Below are positions 12,900-24,983 of a stretch of 64,000 bases of DNA, one piece after another. A program made the position numbers and the translations under genes. Below the pieces are notes generated by a model. The model did no database searches, was not told where the DNA came from, and saw nothing but the letters and a program-made list of their open reading frames with translations. Origin of the DNA: Uloborus plumipes (Eukaryota; Arthropoda; Arachnida; Araneae; Uloboridae); NCBI GenBank assembly GCA_038373865.1, contig JAXGGA010002318.1, forward strand, positions 10,001 to 74,000, given 5' to 3'. Position 1 is the stretch's first letter, and each line of letters begins with the position of its first letter.

Positions 12900-13262
12900 C
12901 TAGCTTATTATCTGGCGTTGCCCGGGTGCTTATTAATACAATATAGCTCTAAAAAATTATTTCATGCTATCATGAAATAGGCGAGTCTTTTAAATTTTAT
13001 CTATTTATATGCTTAAAGGCTGATCTCTATTTCTCTATTTATTCAAAATTGTAAGAAAATGGCCATTTTGAGACAAAAAATTTGAATCTTGAGCATTTTG
13101 GATTTTTAAAAAATTTTAAAACCTCACCTATGTGAATTCTAGTTCATCAAGGAACCTCTGTGCCAAGTTTGATGAAAATCCGACCAAAACTGTGGATTTG
13201 TGTAACAAACAAGCGTACATACAAACAAACATACATCCATTTTATTTATATATATATATAGA
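12900..13262 (-). mobile_element. Short non-autonomous Helitron (copy A)
   Basis: Read on the minus strand, the element begins TCTATATATA followed by GTATGT/GTTTGT repeats and ends with a GC-rich hairpin (GCACCCGGGCAACGCC...) and a terminal CTAG followed by T at 12899. That is the canonical Helitron layout: 5' TC, 3' hairpin about 10 nt before CTRR, insertion between A and T. The hairpin stem is imperfect here (CCAGAT where the other copies have CCGGGT). The internal text 'CAAATCCACAGTTTT...TCATCAAACTTGGCACAG' is shared with the copies at 47462 and near 48301. At about 360 bp it has no Rep/Hel coding capacity. Confidence 0.85.
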
Positions 13263-14538
13263 TTATAGCAAAACGTTTCATTACCACACAGATAAGAGTA
13301 AATGTGCTGCTATTTTTTTAAAGTACACCTGAATGATATGCAAATTTTTATGAATAGCTCACATTTTATGCGTACTCCCTCTCTGTTTGACAATAAATTA
13401 ACTGCTTTTAATTAAATATTTGCAAACACTTTTAACTGAATCAAGCTTTGGATTTACATGCAACATGAGATGATTGAATGACTTTTTGAAGGAAAAGATT
13501 ACGTTTTGTAATCGAAAAATATTCTGGTTGAATTAATCATGCCGCAAAAATCAAATCGCAGTTTTATTCTGGGAGTTCAAAGTTTGTATTGTCTGAATAA
13601 TTAATATTCACCGAGATTTTAGAAATTCTCTTCCACAAAATCTTTCAGTTTTTGTAAAAGGTCTAGAAATGATTAAATTTACATGAAACTTTAATTAGTA
13701 AAAAATAACTAGTTGAAAATGTTTTTGTAAAAATGGAAGCAGAGTTTTTTTTTTCAATGTAAAACTAAAGCGAAAAGAAAAACCTTTTTTAAAAACATTC
13801 AGAGCAGTTTTCAAGAGTAAAAAGATTTTTGGTAAAAAATTGAGCTGGCAAATTTAATCATAAGAAAAGTTTAATGTCTTATTTTCTTTCCATTTAAATT
13901 TGTCTGCGTAATTTGCTTTTGTCTTACAGCTATATGGCAAGGTCTTTTGATATTACACACACACACATTAGGGTTAGATTTTAATGTACTCTTTGAGACT
14001 TGCACCCCATTGACGCTCGTGATCATCTAATGCTTTCTAAGGGCTATATAGTTGGCAAATAAATTTTACCCCCCTTCCCAATTATATGATTTTTTGTATT
14101 CTGTTTTTGCACAGAATATTTTTTTAAAATTTCCTTTTATTTTCAGTAGCAATGAAAAGAGTAAATATTAACACCGTTTTTTTGCCTCCACGATCGTCAT
14201 AATTGGTGTATAGCACGAGATATGTCCCCATCTCATTTTCAGTAAAGTCCCGCATAATTTCGAACGCGAAAATCTTCTTGAACTTCGAGCGTCATTTTTT
14301 TATGCTTGCAAATTTTATAAATATGAATGTGATTTTCGGGGGGTCCGTATAAAAAATTAGATTTCGTACTTTTCACTATATTCTGTTTTCGCTTCAAACT
14401 TTTGCGGATTAAATCTGCATCTTATCTTTACAATTCTGTAAACTGGAAATGTAAATATGTATATTAGGCTAACGGTAGGAAAATGATGGCCATGCAAGTT
14501 GAACGGGGACACTATATATATATATATTTATATATATA
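13263..14538. other. AT-rich intergenic DNA, no gene seen
   Basis: The only notable items are a short CA run (about 13957) and a TA microsatellite (about 14510-14538) leading into the next MITE. No splice-supported exon, RNA gene or transposon end was recognised. Confidence 0.5.
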
Positions 14539-14752
14539 CACTGCAAAAAAATGTTGTTGTTTTTACAGTATAATACCGAAAGCAGAGGTTTAGTTTAAAA
14601 TTAACTTTTAACTGTAAAACGCAATAATAAACTGTAAAACTAGCAATTTTACAGTTTATTACTATAAAATTAGCAATTTTACAGTTTATTACAGTAAAAT
14701 TAGCAATTTTACAGTTTACTGCAGTAAAACTAGCAATTGTTCCAGTATATAC
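14539..14752. mobile_element. CACTG-end MITE with internal ~32-bp repeats (copy 1)
   Basis: It starts CACTGCAAAAAAATG then TTGTTTTTACAGTATAATAC, and carries repeated TAGCAATTTTACAGTTTA units, about four in tandem. The same ends and internal units occur at 20024 and 58230. The right terminus is unclear here, so the end coordinate is approximate. CACTG termini recall CACTA/EnSpm-type elements, but no target duplication is legible, so the superfamily is only a suggestion. Confidence 0.7.
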
Positions 14753-15974
14753 ATTCACATATACATACATACATATAACCTTACAATATAAGAATAAAGT
14801 TAAGACCTTAAGAAATATTATGCGCACATACTTTCACAAAATAAAAATTATGTTTACAACGATCAGTCACTGTTGTCATAACGAAATCTTAGGAAATAAA
14901 AATATTTGGAGGGAATTTAATGCCCAGCGCGCATAGTCCGTTTTCAATGCAACTTCAACAAAAGATTTTTCTTCTTCAATTTCCATAAGGTACCACGAAA
15001 GAAGTTCCTTCGAAATATATTCTGAAGTATTCTAAGAAGTTCGAAAGCTTTTCCATGCTTCAATTTCCGGATTTCTTGCAGTCTTTTATGTTGCGGATTA
15101 CTCTATCAATAGACTGCACATTCAATACCTGGATTTTAATGAAAATCGTGCAATATTGAACTGAATTATGAATTTAAAAAATCATTTTATTTCTCATATT
15201 TTGCAAGAAAAAAATTATTTAAGTCGTTCTTTAAAGTTTAATTTTTTTTAGAAATATTTTTTGGTAAATCCTGCTTAAATTTAATTTTGTAGCTCTAAAA
15301 ATTTTGTTTGTCATGCAGATTTTGTGTATGTAAGTAAAAATTACTCTTCGTTTATGGTTCAAATATAAATCTTTGCTGTGTAATGGAAGCAAGAAATACT
15401 TACCGCTTATTATGAATTGATGGGTTTAATATCAGAATAGTCCTTCAAAAGTAAGGGAATGTAGAGCAAGGTGAAATATCTAAGGTAACGAACCTGTTCC
15501 AGAATGCACATATTGGAAATTGGTTCTGAAAGTTACTGTACATAAAGAAAGAATAATGTATTTTGTGATACAACTTGCTTTGAAATATTATGTTAAATTT
15601 TTGACTGTTGCTTTGCATCTTTTTTTTTTTTTTTAAAGAACATTTTTACCTCAAAAAACCATGGAGGAAAGGGAAAAAGTATTTTATTTCAAATATTTTC
15701 TATTTGATTAATAAATTTTGTCTATCAAATGAATGTGTAAATAAACGAATGCATGAATTAATCGTTAAACTACGAATGAATGAATGAATAAATAAGTGAA
15801 CAATTAAACGAAGGAACATAAATAAATAAATCAATTAATAAATAATTACGTATATTACTTAATAAATGAATATGTAAGTAAATGAAATGAACTGTTTTAC
15901 TTTGCCTCATCCTTTTTGGTCCGCATACAATTGACTTATTGTACAAAACATTCAAAATAAAATAAAGTGAAGAG
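14753..15974. other. AT-rich intergenic DNA, no gene seen
   Basis: Holds A/T-rich unique sequence, a T run near 15620 and TAAATGAATG-like simple sequence at about 15770-15890. Nothing functional was recognised. Confidence 0.5.
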
Positions 15975-15976
15975 TA

Positions 15977-16122
15977 AGGGCCCTGCTCCACATTGACATA
16001 AAGCAGAAAAATAAAGCAGAAACGTAAAATGGATTAAATAGTGTTCCTATGGAAAGTATCCGGATATTCGGTTTCTGCCTTTGGTTTCGGTCGCGTTTTC
16101 TGCTGATGTGAAGCAGGTCCCT
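15977..16122. mobile_element. 146-bp MITE with AGGGNCCTGCT termini
   Basis: The left end AGGGCCCTGCTCCACATTGA and the right end (reverse complement AGGGACCTGCTTCACATCAG) form terminal inverted repeats. Direct TA dinucleotides flank both sides (15975-15976 and 16123-16124). The inner arms share AGCAGAAA words. A TA duplication suggests a Tc1/mariner-type origin. No coding capacity. Confidence 0.75.
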
Positions 16123-16124
16123 TA

Positions 16125-16917
16125 CTAAATAAATACCGCGCCGAATTAAAGTAAGTCTTAATTAATATTTAAAATGTTAGTAACAAGACGTTTATCATCC
16201 CATAACAACAAAACAGTTTTTGACCTACAACAAAATATTGCAGTATGAGTAACGATTTAAAAAAACGGCTTTTACTATGACGTGCTTTCCTTTTCTGAGG
16301 TTATATTTTTCCTGACTTAATTAGCCTACATGTGTTACTGCACAGCTAAAATGTCACCAGAGGGGTGGCGCTAAAGTCAGAGTAAATATTTAACTATTTT
16401 ATTTTGCCCCACATTCCCCTACTAATTACTAGACAAAAGTAAGGCAATAAAGAAAGATGCGATGGACAAAGTAAGAAATTTTAAGTACTAAGAGGAATAA
16501 CAAAAATGTGAGTAATCTTTGATTAAGAGAGGACCTGACAAATCGAATATGCATTTTAACAATTGAGAGCCGAACCTTGTAGACTAATCAAAGAACCCTA
16601 ATAAGGAAATAATTTCTGAGAATAAATTACTGAGCAGTAAGTGAAGAATCTAATGTTCCAATTATAGAGTAAAATATTGAAGAAATAAAGCATCTCACCA
16701 AGTAGTGAAAAAAGTCAAATTATATGAATCGAAGTTTGAGTGTCTAAGAACGTACTAATGAGAAGAAAGTACTAATGAGTAAACAAAAATTTCCAACTGA
16801 ATAAGTAAAAACTCCCGTCGTTTAGATAAAAAATCTAATGATTTAAAATGTAGAGCTGCTAGTCTGGGGATAATACATTCGGTTTGGAGCCGAACGTTCT
16901 TGGGTACTAAGTCATAT
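16125..16917. other. AT-rich intergenic DNA, no gene seen
   Basis: No motif, RNA or transposon end was recognised between the two neighbouring MITEs. The 65-aa minus-strand open frame at 16755-16952 runs into the adjacent MITE and is considered chance. Confidence 0.45.
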
Positions 16918-17025
16918 CCCAAGTAGCACACTTCGTTTTTTAAAGGTTGCAAAATGGTTATTAACGTTGTAACAACCGCTTTAAAACGTTAATAAAACGT
17001 TTAAAGGTTATTTGTGCTACCTGGG
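16918..17025. mobile_element. 108-bp MITE, CCCAAGTAGCAC termini (copy 1)
   Basis: Left terminus CCCAAGTAGCACA and right terminus TGTGCTACCTGGG are inverted repeats. TAT lies on both sides (16915-16917 and 17026-17028), a possible 3-bp target duplication. Inside are repeated AACGTT/AAACGTTT words. A second copy of exactly the same length lies in the opposite orientation at 44372-44479. A longer element with similar CCCAAGTAGCA ends is at 55405. Confidence 0.8.
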
Positions 17026-17037
17026 TATGTTATTGTT

Positions 17038-20001
17038 GAGCGATTCCATACCAAATCACCGAATGGGGGTCGCACGACCGACTCGGATTTTTTTTTAAAT
17101 TTGGTACACAGATTGATGGTATAGAGGTATGAAAAAGCCCAAAAGGAAAGTTACCTGCTCCACTTATTTTCTGAGATACATGCCCTCAAAGTTTGTCCGC
17201 CACGTCAAAATACTAAAAAAGTGATGTTATTTAATGATTTTTTATAAAAAATCGTACTCGTGCAAAATAAAAGTGTTAGATATCTATGGAAACTAGTTAC
17301 TCCAGGCATTCTGAAAAAAAATACTAGAACGTTCATAATGAAAATTGCCAAGGTACAGGGCTCTTTGAAGTTGTCACCACAAAAACTTGATTTTGCAGAT
17401 TTTGCTAAAATTCAGGCATTTATTACAAAAAAAGGCAAACAAAACCAAAGGTTTTCTCACTTTCTGGTAGTGTACAGGTCCTCCCTGTAAATTGCTACGC
17501 AATAAATTATTTGGGTTTCTCACTCCTTCTTGGAAATATTTTAGCTTAAAAATAAGCATTAAGGCAAAAAATGCGTTTTTGGCCATCTTGGCAGCCATTT
17601 TTCTCATAAAGGGGGAGCAGTAGAAACTTTAATTTTTTTTTAAAACAAGCCACTGATATGTTAGCTATTCACAGGAAAAGAGTTTACTTTTGGTTATTTC
17701 TCCCATTAAGAGATATCCTGCTGACAGTATATGCATGTTTTTCGCGACGACCATATGCTTTTGTTCCCCCTCTCATGGACTTAAAATTAATTGAACCAAA
17801 AAATAATTATATATTTATTATTAGCTGTATTATCTACTCAATATGTCATGAAATTTAATTTATTAAATCATTGAACAATAAATTAGATAATTGATGAAAA
17901 CAAGAAAAAGTATTTCTCTGATGCCTGAGCATTATGCATTCATAATTATAAAGCACTAAATACTTTCTTGAGAAATTAATTAACATAAATGAGCTCTAAA
18001 TAGTTATATTATAAGCAATACCCAATCTTGTGATTGGGATACTCCTGTTTTTAATTGAAGAATTTCTTGAATATCACATGAATATCAGGAAAATAAATGA
18101 GGTCTTTTCGTTTGATGTAGGATACTTTATGACAAATTTCATTTGATGGGCTACTAACTGAGCATGGTGATAAAGAGCTATTAATTTCAGCTTCGAATTC
18201 CATTTTACCTTATTAACAGTTATATATTTATAAAATAATTAAATAAATAATTTAATACAAAGCCATGCTTGAAGAATTAAAATTAGTGCAACTCATTTAT
18301 TCCCATACTGATCTTTACAAAACTGACATGTGTTGAGCACTGATAAGAACTGACAAGAATAAGTTTACTCACTAAAATACTAGTTCACAGATACTATAAA
18401 GCGTACATTCTATTTTCTACAAAATAATACTGCAACAAAGAACAAGGGTATAAAGGGGTAGGTACTAAAGAATTTCGTGAAAACTCAATTAAAATAAAGG
18501 AGCTTCGAATATTTATCTCATAGGCAATACCCAATCTTGTGATTGGATGTTCCTGATTGATGGCTATAAACAGGAGGATACCCTTGTTCTTTGTTGCAGT
18601 ATTATTTTGTGGAAAATAGAATGTATGCTTTATAGTATCTGTGAACTAATATTTTAGTGAGTAAACTTTTCTTGTCAGTTCTTATCAGTGCTCAACACAT
18701 GTCAGTTTTGTAAAGATCAGTATGGGAATAAATTAGTTGCACTAATTTTAATTCTTCAAGCATGGCTTTATATTAAATTATTTATTTAATTATTTTATAA
18801 ATATTTAACTGTTAATAAGGTAAAATGGAATTCGAAGCTGAAATTAATAGCTCTTTATCACCATGCTCAGTTAGTAGCCCATCAAATGAAATTTGTCATA
18901 AAGTATCCTACATCAAACGAAAAGACCTCATTTATTTTCCTGATATTCATGTGATATTCAAGAAATTCTTCAATTAAAAACAGGAGTATCCCAATCACAA
19001 GATTGGGTATTGCTTATAATATAACTATTTAGAGCTCATTTATGTTAATTAATTTCTCAAGAAAGTATTTAGTGCTTTATAATTATGAATGCATAATGCT
19101 CAGGCATCAGAGAAATACTTTTTCTTGTTTTCATCAATTATCTAATTTATTGTTCAATGATTTAATAAATTAAATTTCATGACATATTGAGTAGATAATA
19201 CAGCTAATAATAAATATATAATTATTTTTTGGTTTAATTAATTTTAAGTCCATGAGAGGGGGAACAAAAGCATATGGTCGTCGCGAAAAACATGCATATA
19301 CTGTCAGCAGGATATCTCTTAATGGGAGAAATAACCAAAAGTAAACTCTTTTCCTGTGAATAGCTAACATATCAGTGGCTTGTTTTAAAAAAAAATTAAA
19401 GTTTCTACTGCTCCCCCTTTATGAGAAAAATGGCTGCCAAGATGGCCAAAAACGCATTTTTTGCCTTATGGCTTATTTTTAAGCTAAAATATTTCCAAGA
19501 AGGAGTGAGAAACCCAAATAATTTATTGCGTAGCAATTTACAGGGAGGACCTGTACACTACCAGAAAGTGAGAAAACCTTTGGTTTTGTTTGCCTTTTTT
19601 TTGTAATAAATGCCTGAATTTTAGCAAAATCTGCAAAATCAAGTTTTTGTGGTGACAACTTCAAAGAGCCCTGTACCTTGGCAATTTTCATTATGAACGT
19701 TCTAGTATTTTTTTTTCAGAATGCCTGGAGTAACTAGTTTCCATAGATATCTAACACTTTTATTTTGCACGAGTACGATTTTTTATAAAAAATGATTAAA
19801 TAACATCACTTTTTTAGTATTTTGACGTGGCGGACAAACTTTGAGGGCATGTATCTCAGAAAATAAGTGGAGCAGGTAACTTTCCTTTTGGGCTTTTTCA
19901 TACCTCTATACCATCAATCTGTGTACCAAATTAAAAAAAAATCCGAGTTGGTCGTGCGACCAACTTTTTTTTTTTTTCGGTGATTTGGTATGGAATCGCT
20001 C
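17038..20001 (+). mobile_element. 2.96-kb giant foldback transposon (copy 1)
   Basis: The element begins GAGCGATTCCATACCAAAT and ends with its reverse complement, flanked by a perfect 4-bp duplication TGTT (17034-17037 and 20002-20005). It is almost entirely a palindrome: the left arm (17038-18451) and right arm (18578-20001) are near-identical inverted copies around a ~126-bp spacer. Arm-specific differences exist: GAATGGGGGTC near the left end versus a poly-T/AACT version near the right, and AAGCATTAAGG versus TATGGCTTAT further in. No transposase is encoded. The short open frames in the arms (about 66 and 77 codons) recur in every arm and show no known motif. A second copy lies at 22021-24983 in opposite orientation. 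I cannot assign a superfamily; 4-bp duplications fit several families, such as Chapaev or Sola1. Confidence 0.9.
18452..18577 (+). other. Central spacer of foldback copy 1
   Basis: The non-palindromic spacer between the two arms runs from AAAGGGGTAGGTACT to AAACAGGAGG. It contains an ATACCCAATCTTGTGATTGG block that also occurs in each arm (about 18018 and 18985). In copy 2 (about 23434-23560) the spacer is reverse-complemented, which sets the relative orientation of the two elements. Confidence 0.8.
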
Positions 20002-20023
20002 TGTTACTTCTTAAAACAACGTG

Positions 20024-20244
20024 CACTGCAAAAAAAGGAACTGTTGTTTTTACAGTGTAATACTGGCAGTCGAGGTTCCAATTTAAAACTGTAAAATGCA
20101 CAGTAATATAGTGTAAAACTAGCAATCTTACGGTTTCTTACTGTAAAGTTAGCAATTTTAGTTTATTGCTATGAAGTTAGCAAATTTTAGTTTATTACGA
20201 TAAAATTAGCTGTATTGTACTGTAAAAACAACATTCATTTTTTA
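20024..20244. mobile_element. CACTG-end MITE (copy 2), truncated by a Helitron
   Basis: It begins CACTGCAAAAAAAGGA with TTGTTTTTACAGTGTAATAC, then TAGCAATTTTA units, and runs to AACATTCATTTTTTA. There it is cut off by the CTAG end of the next Helitron; the expected right-hand CAGTG is missing. This order means the Helitron arrived after the MITE. Confidence 0.75.
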
Positions 20245-21042
20245 CTAGCTGCCAGGGCAGCTAGATTAGCTTCCTGCGGCATGTTGATGCATAAGTTCCC
20301 CCTTCTCTAACTTTTACCTCATTCTGAAGTTATATTATTTGATATAATTTAATGTTCATTCGATTTCAAGACATACCACGCACGTGGCCCGGCGTTGCAC
20401 GGGCACTTCGTGCCCTGAAAGTAGTGAGAAAAAATTTTACAGAAACTACTCCCCGCCAAGGCGGCTCGCTTACAGGCGCTTCACGCCTTTACTTTTTTCC
20501 TATATAAAAAAATCATTCGAATTATTGAGATGCTTCACGCCTTCAAGATGGTGAGGAAAGTTTCAGTAAGTTCAGCTCGCTCAAAGGAAAAAAGCAGACA
20601 TAGATACTCAGTTTTTAATATAAGTAGATGGCTCTTCAACAAATGAATGTTTCAAAATATTACCAGTAGCTAGCGATAAAAATTCTACGTAAGTGGCCCG
20701 CTTATGAGTTTCGTGTTTGATTTAGTTAAGCCTTCATTCAAAATTCTCATTATCATTGTTATCACTGTTTCATAGCAACGACGGTTTGCAAGAATGGATT
20801 TCATATTTAATCATTTATTAGGCTTAATCGCTTTAAACTTGACTACTTATTAATTGATATCTTCGCTAATTAAAATCGTATAATTATATCAATTGAAACT
20901 AATGAAGCTTGAAAAATTACCTATCTATCGGTACCTGGTTCGACTTTCAGTTCATTGGCGTTCAGGAGAAAGAAGCGTGACATAGAAAGATAGTTAGAAA
21001 GAAAGATAGTTAGAAAGATACTCAGTTTTTAATATAAGTAGA
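20245..21042 (-). mobile_element. Composite Helitron, tandem unit 1
   Basis: On the minus strand it starts TCTACTTATATTAAAAACTG and ends with the hairpin CTAGCTGCCCTGGCAGCTAG, whose last four bases are CTAG followed by T. A second copy of the 5' terminus lies inside (ending at about 20628), so the unit looks like two Helitron 5' halves sharing one 3' end. It contains the GC-rich block GGCCCGGCGTTGCACGGGCA and CTTCACGCC repeats. Unit 2 follows without a gap at 21043. No Rep/helicase coding sequence is present. Confidence 0.75.
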
Positions 21043-21369
21043 CTAGCTGCCAGGGCAGCTAGATTAGCTTCCTGCGGCATGTTGATGCATAACGTCCCCC
21101 CTCTCTAACTTTTACCTCATTCTGAAGTTTTATTTGATATAATTTAATGTTCATTCGATTTCAAGACGTACCACGAACGTGGCCCGGCGTTGCACGGGCA
21201 CTTCGTGCCCTGAAAGTAGTGAGGAAAATGTCAAGAAATACTCCCGCCAAGGCGGCTCGCTAACAGGCGCTTCACGCCTTTACTTTTTTCCTGTATAAAA
21301 AAAATCATTCGAATTATTGAGATGCTTCGCGCCTTCAAGATGGTGAGGAAAGTTTCAGTAAGTTCAGCT

Positions 21370-21567
21370 CAGGCGCGGATCCAGAGTGGGGTCATGGGGA
21401 TCATGACCCCCCCCCCTTAACCGACCAAATATAGCAAAAAATTGCATTTTTGGGACTTATTTTACGAAAAAACTGCCAAACCACCCCATTTTTGCACAAA
21501 AATTGCACTTTGACCCCCCCTTTCCGAAAATGACCCCCTCCTTAACCAGAAGCTGGATCCGCCCTTG
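21370..21567. mobile_element. 198-bp hAT-type MITE
   Basis: Termini CAGGCGCGGATCCAG and CTGGATCCGCCCTTG are inverted repeats. A perfect 8-bp duplication GTTCAGCT flanks the element (21362-21369 and 21568-21575). The equivalent position in Helitron unit 1 (about 20570-20580) has one GTTCAGCT and no insertion, which is an exact empty-site control. The interior has a long C run (21407-21416) and repeated TGACCCCC words. No coding capacity. Confidence 0.93.
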
Positions 21568-22020
21568 GTTCAGCTCGCTCAAAGGAGAAAAAGCAGACAT
21601 TGATACTCAGTTTTTAATATAAGTAGATGGCTCTTCAACAAATGAATGTTTCAAAATATTACAAGTAGCTAGCGATAAAAATACTATGTAAGTCGCCCGC
21701 TTATGAGTTTCGTGTTTGATTTAGTTAAGCCTTCATTCAAAATTCTCATTTTCATTTTTATTATTGTTTCATGGCATGGCAACCACGTTTTGCAATGCAA
21801 GAATGGATTTCATATTTAATCATTTATTAGGCTTAATCGCTTTAAACTTGACTACTTATTAATTGATATCTTCGCTAATTAAAATCGTATAATTATATAG
21901 ATTGAAACTAATGAAGCTTGAAAAATTACCTATCTATCGGTACCTGGTTCGACTTTCAGTTCATTGGCGTTCAGGAGAAAGAAGCGTGACATAGAAAGAT
22001 AGTTAGAAAGAAAGATAGTT

Positions 22021-24983
22021 GAGCGATTCCATACCAAATCACCGAAAAAAAAAAAAAGTTGGTCGCACGACCAACTCGGATTTTTTTTTAATTTGGTACA
22101 CAGATTGATGGTATAGAGGTATGAAAAAGCCCAAAAGGAAAGTTACCTGCTCCACTTATTTTCTGAGATACATGCCCTCAAAGTTTGTCCGCCACGTCAA
22201 AATACTAAAAAACTGATGTTATTTAATCATTTTTTATAAAAAATCGTACTCGTGCAAAATAAAAGTGTTAGATATCTATGGAAACTAGTTACTCCAGGCA
22301 TTCTGAAAAAAAATACTAGAACGTTCATAATGAAAATTGCCAAGGTACAGGGCTCTTTGAAGTTGTCACCACAAAAACTTGATTTTGCAGATTTTGCTAA
22401 AATTCAGGCATTTATTACAAAAAAAGGCAAACAAAACCAAAGGTTTTCTCACTTTCTGGTAGTGTACAGGTCCTCCCTGTAAATTGCTACGCAATAAATT
22501 ATTTGGGTTTCTCACTCCTTCTTGGAAATATTTTAGCTTAAAAATAAGCCATAAGGCAAAAAATGCGTTTTTGGCCATCTTGGCAGCCATTTTTCTCATA
22601 AAGGGGGAGCAGTAGAAACTTTAATTTTTTTTTAAAACAAGCCACTGATATGTTAGCTATTCACAGGAAAAGAGTTTACTTTTGGTTATTTCTCCCATTA
22701 AGAGATATCCTGCTGACAGTATATGCATGTTTTTCGCGACGACCATATGCTTTTGTTCCCCCTCTCATGGACTTAAAATTAATTAAACCAAAAAACAATG
22801 ATATATTTATTATTAGCTGTATTATCTACCCAATATGTCATGTAATTTAATTTATTAAATCATTGAACAATAAATTAGATAATTGATGAAAACAAGAAAA
22901 AGTATTTCTCTGATGCCTGAGCATTATGCATTCATAATTATAAAGCACTAAATACTTTCTTGAGAAATTAATTAACATAAATGAGCTCTAAATAGTTATA
23001 TTAAATGCAATACCCAATCTTGTGATTGGGATACTCCTGTTTTTAATTGAAGAATTTCTTGAATATCACATGAATATCAGGAAAATAAATGAGGTCTTTT
23101 CGTTTGATGTAGGATACTTTATGACAAATTTCATTTGATGGGCTACTAACTGAGCATGGTGATAAAGAGCTATTCATTTCAGCTTCGAATTCCATTTTAC
23201 CTTATTAACAATTAAATATTTATAAAATAATTAAATAAATAATTTAATATAAAGCCATGCTTGAAGAATTAAAATTAGTGCAACTAATTTATTCCCATAC
23301 TGATCTTTACAAAACTGACATGTGTTGAGCACTGATAAGAACTGACAAGAAAAGTTTACTCACTAAAATATTAGTTCACAGATACTATAAAGCATACATT
23401 CTATTTTCCACAAAATAATACTGCAACAAAGAACAAGGGTATCCTCCTGTTTATAGCCATCAATCAGGAACATCCAATCACAAGATTGGGTATTGCCTAT
23501 GAGATAAATATTCGAAGCTCCTTTATTTTAATTGAGTTTTCACGAAATTCTTTAGTACCTACCCCTTTATACCCTTGTTCTTTGTGGCAGTATTATTTTG
23601 TAGAAAATAGAATGTACGCTTTATAGTATCTGTGAACTAGTATTTTAGTGAGTAAACTTATTCTTGTCAGTTCTTATCAGTGCTCAACACATGTCAGTTT
23701 TGTAAAGATCAGTATGGGAATAAATGAGTTGCACTAATTTTAATTCCTCAAGCATGGCTTTGTATTAAATTATTTATTTAATTATTTTATAAATATATAA
23801 CTGTTAATAAAGTAAAATGGAATTCGAAGCTGGAATTAATAGCTCTTTATCACCATGCTCAGTTAGTAGCCCATCAAATGAAATTTGTCATAAAGTATCC
23901 TACATCAAACGAAAAGACCTCATTTATTTTCCTGATATTCATGTGATATTCAAGAAATTCTTCAATTAAAAACAGGAGTACCCCAATCACAAGATTGGGT
24001 ATTGCTTATAATATAACTATTTAGAGCTCATTTATGTTAATTAATTTCTCAAGAAAGTATTTAGTGCTTTATAATTATGAATGCATAATGCTCAGGCATC
24101 AGAGAAATACTTTTTCTTGTTTTCATCAATTATCTAATTTATTGTTCAATGATTTAATAAATTAAATTTCATGACATATTGAGTAGATAATACAGCTAAT
24201 AATAAATATATAATTATTTTTTGGTTCAATTAATTTTAAGTCCATGAGAGGGGGAACAAAAGCATATGGTCGTCGCGAAAAACATGCATATACTGTCAGC
24301 AGGATATCTCTTAATGGGAGAAATAACCAAAAGTAAACTCTTTTCCTCTGAATAGCTAACATATCAGTGGCTTGTTTTAAAAAAAAATTAAAGTTTCTAC
24401 TGCTCCCCCTTTATGAGAAAAATGGCTGCCAAGATGGCCAAAAACGCATTTTTTGCCTTAATACTTATTTTTAAGCTAAAATATTTCCAAGAAGGAGTGA
24501 GAAACCCAAATAATTTATTGCGTAGCAATTTACAGGGAGGACCTGTACACTACCAGAAAGTGAGAAAACCTTTGGTTTTGTTTGCCTTTTTTTGTAATAA
24601 ATGCCTGAATTTTAGCAAAATCTGCAAAATCAAGTTTTTGTGGTGACAACTTCAAAGAGCCCTGTACCTTGGCAATTTTCATTATGAACGTTCTAGTATT
24701 TTTTTTTCAGAATGCCTGGAGTAACTAGTTTCCATAGATATCTAACACTTTTATTTTGCACGAGTACGATTTTTTATAAAAAATCATTAAATAACATCAC
24801 TTTTTTAGTATTTTGACGTGGCGGACAAACTTTGAGGGCATGTATCTCAGAAAATAAGTGGAGCAGGTAACTTTCCTTTTGGGCTTTTTCATACCTCTAT
24901 ACCATCAATCTGTGTACCAAATTTAAAAAAAAATCCGAGTCGGTCGTGCGACCCCCATTCGGTGATTTGGTATGGAATCGCTC
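22021..24983 (-). mobile_element. 2.96-kb giant foldback transposon (copy 2)
   Basis: This is the same element as 17038-20001 in reverse orientation. The poly-A/AGTTGGTCGCACGACC end is now on the left and the GGTCGTGCGACCCCCATTC end on the right, and the central spacer is inverted. A perfect 4-bp duplication AGTT flanks it (22017-22020 and 24984-24987). It sits inside the GATAGTTAGAAA simple repeat of Helitron unit 2. Both copies match closely along their full length, so both look recent. No transposase gene is present. Confidence 0.92.

Noticed and set aside
17260..24646. Recurrent 66- and 77-codon frames in the foldback arms
   Set aside because: They occur four times only because the arms are copies; both strands of the same DNA give competing frames and no motif is recognised.
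17038..24983. CRISPR-like or phage-type inverted repeats
   Set aside because: The sequence is plainly eukaryotic, and the repeats are transposon arms with target duplications.
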